Part shown: piece by piece, positions 8,282 through 14,124 of the stretch
How the letters are laid out: every line of letters starts with the position of its first letter
Position numbering within the stretch: the first letter of the stretch is position 1
Origin: a virus
DNA: 33,312 bases
Strand: one strand, 5' to 3'
IMG/VR virus record: IMGVR_UViG_3300006919_000211
Span: 1 to 33,312 of that record
Program-made: the position numbers and the translations under genes
The notes under the pieces: model-generated
Database searches by the model: none
Told to the model about the DNA's origin: nothing
Seen by the model: only the letters and a program-made list of their open reading frames with translations

Positions 8282-9420
8282 TGGATATTTTTGATAAAAT
8301 ATTAAAAGAGTATAGCTGGAAATTTCCAAAGGGTTATCCTGATATGAATAATCCTGAAGAAAAAGAGAAGTTATTTTCAATAGTAAATAATTTAATTAAA
8401 GAAGAAGAGGAAAAAGGAAAAATAACTAAAAATGATTTAATAAAACTAATCCAAGATTTGGATTTGGATGATAACCAAGTTAGTAAATTATATAATAGAA
8501 CTAAAAATTTTACTACATATCGGCCTATTAAATCTACTTTAGATAGAAAAAATTATAACCCCCTTATTTTAAAAAAGTTCTCAAAAGAAATCCAAGATCT
8601 TATTGAAGATATTCCTAAAAATAAAGTAGACGATTTTATTAATTATCTAAATAATCCTGATAAAAAAATTAATTTCCCTACAAATTTAAATGGGAATTTA
8701 TTTAAAGCTTTAGCAAAAACTGGGGTACCAAATGAAGTAGTAGATAAAATTATTTATCATACCTCCCAAGATGAAGGTAAACGTGGTGTTGGTATGGGAG
8801 AAGTAGGGATGTCCCTTTTATTTAAAAACGTAGGAGCTTCAACATCAGGTAAAGGTGATTTATCTATTGATGGGGAAGAATTTGAAATTAAAGGTGAAGG
8901 AGCAACATTGGGAGAAAAACCAGCAGGATTTCCATTTAATGTAGGGAGACTTGAACCTTATGGTATTAAAAGATTACCAAAAGGATACATGGTTGGAGAT
9001 GAACAAATTAAACAAACTAATCAATTTGCATTAGCTTTATCTAAAGCTTATTCCCAAACAAAAGATAAAGAGGAATTTAAATCTACAGTAAAAGATAGTT
9101 TAACAGATGATGTAAAATTAGGAGCAGGAGTAGCTGCTTTGTTTAATGATATAAACTTCTCGGACCCCTCTTCAATTCAAACTAATATTGCTTTAATGAA
9201 TTTTATTCGTTATGCCGAAAAAGAAGGTTTTAACCATTTTTTAGCCCATGATTTTGGGACAAAAGGGCCAAATACTGGTGAATATATCTATGTAAAAGGT
9301 TCTCCTGAGGAAATGGCTAAACAATTAAAACAAGCTGGAGTTAAGTTCGAAAAACTAGCCTATAATAATTTAAGACCTAGAATTGGATTTGGGTCAACTA
9401 AAATACAAGAAGATGTGTAG
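8281..9420 (+). CDS. PD-(D/E)XK-type nuclease domain protein
   Basis: The protein has 379 residues. The N-terminal 160 are helical with no motif. The centre carries GMGEVGM (171-177, Glu174), then GDLSIDGEEFEIKGEGATLG: Asp193 followed by E202-I-K204, the D...ExK signature of PD-(D/E)XK nucleases, with a Gly after the Lys as is common. The C-terminal third is alpha/beta (FNHFLAHDFGTKGPNTGEYIY). It is probably a Mg2+-dependent DNase of restriction-endonuclease-like fold. The first residues MDIFDKILKE end in L-K-E like a head-targeting tag, so it may be packaged; otherwise it could act in host DNA breakdown. The start overlaps the previous stop (TAATG) and the 3' end overlaps the next gene by 8 bp. 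Confidence 0.65.
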   Translation: MDIFDKILKEYSWKFPKGYPDMNNPEEKEKLFSIVNNLIKEEEEKGKITKNDLIKLIQDLDLDDNQVSKLYNRTKNFTTYRPIKSTLDRKNYNPLILKKFSKEIQDLIEDIPKNKVDDFINYLNNPDKKINFPTNLNGNLFKALAKTGVPNEVVDKIIYHTSQDEGKRGVGMGEVGMSLLFKNVGASTSGKGDLSIDGEEFEIKGEGATLGEKPAGFPFNVGRLEPYGIKRLPKGYMVGDEQIKQTNQFALALSKAYSQTKDKEEFKSTVKDSLTDDVKLGAGVAALFNDINFSDPSSIQTNIALMNFIRYAEKEGFNHFLAHDFGTKGPNTGEYIYVKGSPEEMAKQLKQAGVKFEKLAYNNLRPRIGFGSTKIQEDV

Positions 9421-10024
9421 CTGTGGATGTAATACTTGTGAAACTAAAATTAGAGGACCTTTACTTACTGAAGGTAAAATAAAATCTTTATTATCTGAAG
9501 GTTTACAATATCATATAGACAAAAAAATTCCTTTATTTGAAACAGTATACCGTATTGGTTCAGATAAACATTTATCTTTAATTAAAGAAGCTAGAAAAAT
9601 GTATTCTAGAAATATAATTGATCTATGTGAAGAAGATGAACATTTAATTAAGACACATTTAGGTGAATTTGGTCTGTATGAAGGTGTATCTGTACCATTA
9701 GATTTACCTATGCTAAATGAAGATGAGATTGAAGAAGCTGAATTTAGAGGTAAAGATGTACCATTAAATAAACCTAAAAGAGGTGGCTCTAAAGCATATT
9801 ATGTTTATGTAAGAGACCCTAAAACCAAAAGAATTAAAAAAGTATCATTTGGTTCAGGTGGATTAAGAGCTAAAATTAAAAATAAAGAAGCTAGAAATGC
9901 TTTTGCAGCTAGACATAACTGTAAAAATAAAAAAGATAGAACCAAAGCAGGATACTGGTCTTGTAATTTACCTAGATATGCCTCGGCATTAGGTTTAGGC
10001 GCTAACATGAATACTTTTTGGTAA
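9413..10024 (+). CDS. Conserved phage protein with Cys-rich N-terminus and basic C-terminal domain
   Basis: I chose ATG 9413 (MCSCGCNTCETK), which overlaps the previous stop by 8 bp, over an in-frame ATG at 9383 deeper in the upstream gene. The four N-terminal Cys may bind metal. Next comes a tag-like LLTEGKIKSLLSEG with L-T-E and L-S-E. The C-terminal 85 residues (KRGGSKAYYVYV, KKVSFGSGG, FAARHNCKNKKD, AGYWSCNLPRYA) form a basic domain with two more Cys, which I recall as widespread in cyanophage and pelagiphage proteins of unknown function. It is likely virion-associated and possibly DNA-contacting because of its charge. This domain is distinct from the basic domain of the next gene. Confidence 0.75.
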   Translation: MCSCGCNTCETKIRGPLLTEGKIKSLLSEGLQYHIDKKIPLFETVYRIGSDKHLSLIKEARKMYSRNIIDLCEEDEHLIKTHLGEFGLYEGVSVPLDLPMLNEDEIEEAEFRGKDVPLNKPKRGGSKAYYVYVRDPKTKRIKKVSFGSGGLRAKIKNKEARNAFAARHNCKNKKDRTKAGYWSCNLPRYASALGLGANMNTFW

Positions 10025-10551
10025 TGGAAAGAGTTAGAGAAGCTATACGTAACGTTTTAAACGAAAAAAAGAAAAAATCAAAACTTTGTAAAAGGGGTAG
10101 AGATTATATCGCTGCCAGAAAAAGAGCAGGTGAAAAATCTTCAGCTTATTTGTCAGGTAGGGCAGTAAAAGTATGTAAGGGTTCTATTAAGGGGGCAGGG
10201 GGAAAAAGAAAAAAATCCTACAAAGAAAACATTGACCCTAAAGCCCAAGAAAAACATACGGGTAAATCAGGTCGTTTTGGTTCCGCTTATGAAAAAGTCC
10301 TTAGGGAATCTTTAAAAGACTGGTTTGAAAAAGAAGATTGGGTTAGAATAAATACTTCAGGTAACATAACTGGTAAATGTGGTACGATGAAAAAAGGTAA
10401 ACCCACAACCAGATGTTTACCTCGCAGAAAAGCTAAGGCACTTTCAAAAGCACAAAGAAAGGCTACTGTAGCTAAAAAAGTAAGAGGGAGTAAAAAGGGG
10501 AAACAATTTGTAAGAAATACTAAAAAAGCCACTTTCAAAAAGAAAAAATGA
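10024..10551 (+). CDS. Very basic DUF5872-like protein with tag
   Basis: ATG 10024 overlaps the previous stop (TAATG); a TTG two codons upstream is less likely. Residues 1-14 (MERVREAIRNVLNE) form an amphipathic helix ending in L-N-E. The remainder is strongly Lys/Arg-rich, with Cys at CKRGRDY and VCKGS, and a C-terminal block EDWVRINTSG, GKCGTMKKGKPTTRCLPRRKA, GSKKGKQFVRNTKKA that matches the DUF5872-type basic phage domain. Such charge suggests DNA packing inside the head or DNA binding at entry. The 3' end overlaps the next start in ATGA. No enzyme motif is seen. Confidence 0.75.
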   Translation: MERVREAIRNVLNEKKKKSKLCKRGRDYIAARKRAGEKSSAYLSGRAVKVCKGSIKGAGGKRKKSYKENIDPKAQEKHTGKSGRFGSAYEKVLRESLKDWFEKEDWVRINTSGNITGKCGTMKKGKPTTRCLPRRKAKALSKAQRKATVAKKVRGSKKGKQFVRNTKKATFKKKK

Positions 10552-10796
10552 AACCTTACCAAGATAGTTCTAATATAAGAGTTTTTTCTAAAAATGTGGA
10601 TCCAATGGAATTGGTTTGGCATCAAGATAAAGAAGATAGAAATATTGAAATATTAGAAGGAGAAGGATGGCAATTACAATTTGATAACGAATTACCTTTT
10701 GATCTTAAAAAAGGAGATTGTATATTTATAACAGAATCTAGAATACATAGAGTATTAAAAGGTTCAACAGATTTAAAAATTAGGATAGATTCATAG
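10548..10796 (+). CDS. Small cupin-like protein
   Basis: The protein has 82 residues. The pattern ELVWHQDKEDRNIEILEGEGWQLQF, LKKGDCIFI, RIHRVLKG follows the beta-strand rhythm of a single-domain cupin, with His residues (WHQDKEDR and IHRV) that could bind a metal. Similar short proteins occur in marine myoviruses in the same kind of neighbourhood; activity is unknown. The start overlaps the previous gene (ATGA). It is the last gene of the unit and is followed by an intrinsic terminator at 10823-10861. Confidence 0.7.
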   Translation: MKPYQDSSNIRVFSKNVDPMELVWHQDKEDRNIEILEGEGWQLQFDNELPFDLKKGDCIFITESRIHRVLKGSTDLKIRIDS

Positions 10797-10822
10797 CCTA
10801 TCCGCTTATAAAAAAATATAGG

Positions 10823-10861
10823 AGCTGTGGCCCAATTTATTTGGAGCCACAGCTTTTTTTT
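10823..10861 (+). terminator. Rho-independent terminator after the cargo block
   Basis: AGCTGTGGC (10823-10831) pairs with GCCACAGCT (10846-10854), a perfect 9-bp GC-rich stem with a 14-nt loop, followed by eight T (10854-10861). It closes the unit ending with the cupin-like gene. The loop contains the TTTG of the next promoter. Confidence 0.9.
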
Positions 10862-10871
10862 CGTATATTAA
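10840..10871 (+). promoter_or_regulatory. Host-type promoter TTTG-N20-TATATTAA
   Basis: TTTG at 10840-10843 and TATATTAA at 10864-10871 are separated by exactly 20 bp, with TTCG directly before the -7 box (first T shared with the terminator T-run). This fits the Bacteroidota -33/-7 pattern. ATG of the FAD oxidoreductase is 19 bp downstream of the box. Confidence 0.75.
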
Positions 10872-10890
10872 TGTGTAAAAATAAATTTGA

Positions 10891-12177
10891 ATGTCTAAAA
10901 AAGTAGTAATTGTAGGAGCAGGAGTAGCAGGTGTAAATGCCGCTACTAAATTAGTTGATAATAATTTTGATGGTGATATTACCATTATTGATATGGGTAA
11001 AAACCCATATAAAAGGCCCTATTCTGAAGTAATGACAGGATTTTTAGGTGCTGGAGGATGGTCAGATGGTAAATTAACTTATCATACGGCCATTGGTGGT
11101 CATCTTTCCAAGTATACAGGTGATGAAAAAGCAATGGAATTAATGGATCAAGTAATTGAAAACTTTAAACGATTCCACCCCAAACCAGAAGAAGTACAAT
11201 GTTCAAATCCTGTAGCTGAACCTGACTTTATTAAACCATACTTTGGGTTACGTTTATTCCCTGTATGGCACGTTGGTACTGATTATTTACACGAAATAGG
11301 TAAAAATTGGTATGACTTTTTAGTTGAAAAAGGTGTAGAATTTATATGGGAAACTAAAGTAACTGATATTGATTTTGATAATCAAATGGTTATATGTGGG
11401 GAATTTGGAAGCAAATATGATACCCTTATTTTTGGTGTAGGTAAATCAGGTATTGATTTTGGTAAACAATTAGCTGAAAAATATGATTTACCTACTGAAC
11501 CTAAACCAGTACAAATAGGTGTACGTTTTGAAGCACCTCAAAAACATTTTCAAAAGCTAATTGATGTTTCTTATGATTTTAAATTATATAGAAAATATGA
11601 AGATAAAGGTGTATCATTAAGATCATTCTGTACTAATAATAATGCTGCTTATGTTGCTGTAGAGGAAACATATGGAGATCACAGTTATAATGGTCATGCT
11701 AAAAAAGATGAAAAATATAGAAATGATATGACCAATTTTGGTATCCTAATGGAAGTTAGAGGTATTGAAAAACCATTTGATTGGTCTAGAAAAGTGGTAA
11801 ATAAACTACAGAAAAATGGTACTGGTTTATACTATAGCCCAAGTAGAGAACCATCACAAACATCTGAAGGCATAGAAGTATCAGCTATTAAAGTAGATAC
11901 ATTACATGAAATAGCTAAAGCAATGCAGCCATATTTTACTTATGTATTTGATTTTATTGAAGATATGAAAAAAGTATTCCCAACACTTAAAAATGATTGG
12001 GGTATTTATGTACCTGAAGTAAAATACCTATCACCTGAACCACTTGTTAATTATGATGATTTATCATTAACTAAATACCCTGAAATTCATTTTGTTGGTG
12101 ATGCTCTTTCAGCCAGAGGAATTACAGTAAGTGGAGCTCAAGGTACTTTAGTAGCAGAGAAAATTTTGGAAAACTAA
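10891..12177 (+). CDS. FAD-dependent oxidoreductase (COG2509-like)
   Basis: The protein has 428 residues. VVIVGAGVAGVNAATKL (5-21) is an N-terminal GxGxxG Rossmann motif for FAD; an acidic residue follows at the end of the second strand (TIIDMG). GGWSDGKLTYH resembles the GGAGxxSDGK segment of COG2509-type FAD-dependent dehydrogenases. The C-terminal HFVGDALSARGITVSGAQG is the second FAD-contact motif with the GD typical of this fold. No TM or signal peptide is seen, so it is cytosolic. The electron acceptor and substrate are unknown. It has its own host-type promoter and follows a terminator, so it is expressed apart from the late genes. It is a candidate auxiliary metabolic gene; tRNA/quinone-modifying flavoproteins of related fold are alternatives. 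Confidence 0.8.
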   Translation: MSKKVVIVGAGVAGVNAATKLVDNNFDGDITIIDMGKNPYKRPYSEVMTGFLGAGGWSDGKLTYHTAIGGHLSKYTGDEKAMELMDQVIENFKRFHPKPEEVQCSNPVAEPDFIKPYFGLRLFPVWHVGTDYLHEIGKNWYDFLVEKGVEFIWETKVTDIDFDNQMVICGEFGSKYDTLIFGVGKSGIDFGKQLAEKYDLPTEPKPVQIGVRFEAPQKHFQKLIDVSYDFKLYRKYEDKGVSLRSFCTNNNAAYVAVEETYGDHSYNGHAKKDEKYRNDMTNFGILMEVRGIEKPFDWSRKVVNKLQKNGTGLYYSPSREPSQTSEGIEVSAIKVDTLHEIAKAMQPYFTYVFDFIEDMKKVFPTLKNDWGIYVPEVKYLSPEPLVNYDDLSLTKYPEIHFVGDALSARGITVSGAQGTLVAEKILEN

Positions 12178-12196
12178 AAAAAATTTCGTATATTTA
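12165..12196 (+). promoter_or_regulatory. Host-type promoter TTTG-N20-TATATTTA
   Basis: TTTG (12165-12168) lies in the last codons of the oxidoreductase gene and TATATTTA is at 12189-12196; the spacer is exactly 20 bp and ends in TTCG. The next ATG is 18 bp downstream of the box. It matches the promoters at 10840, 29729 and 29933 in spacing and in the TTCG extension. Confidence 0.8.
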
Positions 12197-12214
12197 CACC
12201 TAAATTATTATATT

Positions 12215-12481
12215 ATGAATATTGAATCTGGTCAAAAATTTCCCCAATCAAAAAAATTAAAGAAAAAAGATGGTACCATTGCTTATGTATGGGATAATAA
12301 ACTACATAATTGGGATGGTCCTGCATTAATACCTGAGGGTAATGAAAGAAAAGCAGAATATTATCTTTATGGATATCAAAAAACTATTGAAGAGTGGAAA
12401 GAAATGAGAAAACAAAGAGAAGGTTTACCTTATTATAAAAACCAATCAATGAAATCCAAATTAGACAATCATAGAAATTAA
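12215..12481 (+). CDS. Small hypothetical protein with LHNWDGPA motif
   Basis: The protein has 88 residues. The central NKLHNWDGPALIPEGN followed by EYYLYGYQKTIEEW resembles the LHR-x-DGPA...W/YLNG repeat unit found singly or in tandem in many phage and large-virus proteins; here there is one copy. The C-terminus is basic. It is preceded by a dedicated host-type promoter and followed after 2 bp by the kinase-like gene, which is probably co-transcribed. Function unknown. Confidence 0.75.
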   Translation: MNIESGQKFPQSKKLKKKDGTIAYVWDNKLHNWDGPALIPEGNERKAEYYLYGYQKTIEEWKEMRKQREGLPYYKNQSMKSKLDNHRN

Positions 12482-12483
12482 TT

Positions 12484-13014
12484 ATGAAAATAGGTTTATG
12501 TGGCACAATGAGTGTAGGTAAAACTACACTAGTAAAAGCGTTAAAACATACTTCGGAATTTCACATGTATCATTTTGCTACAGAACGTAGTAAATATTTA
12601 AGCAACTTAGGCATTCCTTTAAATACAGATTCCACATTAAAAGGACAAACAGTATTTTTAGCTGAAAGATGTGCTGAATTAATGCATGATAATATTATTA
12701 CAGATAGAACTATTATAGATGTTATAGCCTTTACAAATTCAGCTAAATCAATTAATTATTTAGAAAAGGATTCATTTGAAAAATACGCTATAGAATTTTT
12801 AGGAGAATATGATTATATTTTTTACATATCTCCTGATGGGATTCCAATTGAAGATAATGGTATTAGAGAAACTAATGAGCATTATAGGGATATAATTGAT
12901 TTTTCTATTACAAATTTAATTGAAAAATATGACCATAGAATACAAAATATTAAAACAATCAAAGGTAGTACAGAGGAACGTATAGAACAAATATTAAATG
13001 TTATTAATTCCTAA
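12484..13014 (+). CDS. P-loop nucleotide/nucleoside kinase-like ATPase (AAA_28/NadR-kinase-like)
   Basis: The protein has 176 residues. MKIGLCGTMSVGKTTLVKAL contains a Walker A motif (GTMSVGKT, 7-14) right at the N-terminus; IITDRTIIDVIAF (71-83) holds the DR(T) motif expected after strand 2-3 in deoxynucleoside kinase and NadR-type kinases; YDYIFYIS is a core strand. Size and motif order fit a small-molecule kinase rather than a motor ATPase. The phosphate acceptor could be a nucleoside, a deoxynucleotide or nicotinamide riboside, and the sequence does not decide. It belongs to the host-type-promoter island. A late-promoter element follows its stop within 3 bp, with no terminator between. 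Confidence 0.7.
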   Translation: MKIGLCGTMSVGKTTLVKALKHTSEFHMYHFATERSKYLSNLGIPLNTDSTLKGQTVFLAERCAELMHDNIITDRTIIDVIAFTNSAKSINYLEKDSFEKYAIEFLGEYDYIFYISPDGIPIEDNGIRETNEHYRDIIDFSITNLIEKYDHRIQNIKTIKGSTEERIEQILNVINS

Positions 13015-13016
13015 CA

Positions 13017-13025
13017 TATTTATAA
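13017..13025 (+). promoter_or_regulatory. Late-class promoter element TATTTATAA
   Basis: TATTTATAA followed by TAAAA, starting 2 bp after the kinase stop, 16 bp from its end to the ATG at 13042. It marks the switch back from a non-structural island to late genes. Confidence 0.7.
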
Positions 13026-13041
13026 TAAAAACTCTATTATA

Positions 13042-13431
13042 ATGAAAAAATCTGAATTAACAGCTTTTATTAAAGAAGAAATCTTATCAATACTAGGTGA
13101 GGATGAACAAACCCAACAAGATATTGAAGATACTAAAGAATTAACCCAGGCAATAGATGATTTAGCTGATGCTAAAAAAGAAGCGGGATTAGCGGAGGAA
13201 GAAGAAGCTCCTGCTGGTGATAAGGCAATAGAAAAGAAAGCTTCTAAACAAGATAAAATTATAAGGCAGTATAATGAAAATGAAAAAGAACTGCAGAGTT
13301 ATCTTAAATCATATAAAACAGCTAAAAATGAGGAGGAGAAAAAGAAAGTTTTTGATAAAATGAAAAAGCTTTCCCAAGGTGAAGAATATCTAAAGACTAA
13401 AGACGCATACGAAAAATTAAAAAGAGTATAG
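13042..13431 (+). CDS. Acidic/charged protein with capsid-targeting-like tag
   Basis: The protein has 129 residues. It starts with MKKSELTAFIKEEILSILGE, the clearest example in the window of an amphipathic helix ending in (I/L)-x-E; next comes a Glu/Asp-rich stretch, then a Lys/Glu helical C-terminus likely to form a coiled coil. The composition is like head-core proteins of T4-type phages. It has its own late promoter and is followed after 4 bp by the membrane coiled-coil gene. No family is recognised. An internal head protein is inferred. Confidence 0.7.
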   Translation: MKKSELTAFIKEEILSILGEDEQTQQDIEDTKELTQAIDDLADAKKEAGLAEEEEAPAGDKAIEKKASKQDKIIRQYNENEKELQSYLKSYKTAKNEEEKKKVFDKMKKLSQGEEYLKTKDAYEKLKRV

Positions 13432-13435
13432 TATT

Positions 13436-13789
13436 ATGTTTAAATGGTTACAAAGAAATTCTTTTATTATATTAATACTAGGAGGTGGTGCCATAGCTGT
13501 ATCTTTTTTTCAAAATAAAGAAAATTATATAAAAGAATATAATGATAAAATAGAAGCTTTAAATATCAAAATAGATTCTTTACATACTGTAAATGAAAAA
13601 TTAGATGAAGAAAGTGTTCTATTAAGAGAAAAAATAGATGATTACAATATTAAAATTGATGAACTTAATATTCTTATAAATGTTATTAAAAATAAAACTC
13701 AACAACAAGTGGATATTGTTGATTCTTTTGGTGATGATGAACTTGAAAGGTTTTTCACAGAACGTTATCAATCCCAAATCGATAATTGA
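13436..13789 (+). CDS. Membrane coiled-coil protein, candidate inner-membrane spanin (Rz-like)
   Basis: The protein has 117 residues. It has a short N-terminal cytoplasmic segment (MFKWLQRN), one TM helix (about 8-26, SFIILILGGGAIAVSFF), then a long heptad-like coiled coil (30-90) and a hydrophilic end DELERFFTERY. This is the i-spanin plan: N-in, C-out, with a periplasmic coiled coil. Its last 110 bp overlap, in another frame, the start of a gene with a signal peptide, the arrangement known for Rz/Rz1 pairs. No endolysin or holin is seen beside it, so lysis assignment is inference; a generic membrane protein is the alternative. Confidence 0.55.
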   Translation: MFKWLQRNSFIILILGGGAIAVSFFQNKENYIKEYNDKIEALNIKIDSLHTVNEKLDEESVLLREKIDDYNIKIDELNILINVIKNKTQQQVDIVDSFGDDELERFFTERYQSQIDN

Positions 13790-14123
13790 ACCTTCAAACA
13801 TTCAAATTAGTAAACCTATTGCTAAATTAGTAGTTAAGGATTTAATTAGATACGATGGATTAAACCAAGAATTTATCACCTTAGAATCTATTCTAGATGA
13901 AACTAATGGTAAATTATCTGTGCAAGATGAATTAAATAAAAATTTAAATGCTCAAATAGATAATTTTTGCAGGATAGTTAATGAGCAAGCTACCCAAGTA
14001 GCCTTATCTAAAGAATTAACTGCTAAATTAGAAAAAGATTTAAAAAAACAAAAATTTAAAGCTAAATTTTTTGGAGGAGTTAGCTTAGTTGCACTAGTAG
14101 GAGTTGTAGTATTAGCTAACTAA
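13680..14123 (+). CDS. Secreted protein with C-terminal TM, overlapping partner of the spanin-like gene
   Basis: The protein has 147 residues. MLLKIKLNNK is basic, WILLILLVMMNLKG is hydrophobic, and FSQ gives a signal-peptidase-like end typical of flavobacterial exported proteins. A helical middle region follows (ISKPIAKLVVKDLI, coiled coil to about 125), then a C-terminal TM (FFGGVSLVALVGVVVLA, 130-146). There is no lipobox Cys, so it is not a classical o-spanin lipoprotein. The signal peptide is encoded entirely within the preceding gene in the +1 frame (13680-13789). With its partner it may span the periplasm at lysis. It ends 1 bp before the terminase start. Confidence 0.6.
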   Translation: MLLKIKLNNKWILLILLVMMNLKGFSQNVINPKSIIEPSNIQISKPIAKLVVKDLIRYDGLNQEFITLESILDETNGKLSVQDELNKNLNAQIDNFCRIVNEQATQVALSKELTAKLEKDLKKQKFKAKFFGGVSLVALVGVVVLAN

Positions 14124-14124
14124 T

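Noticed and set aside
10871-10906. 11-codon ORF (ATG 10871) ahead of the oxidoreductase gene, as an upstream leader ORF
   Set aside because: Its ATG overlaps the -7 box, so it would lie before the expected transcription start.
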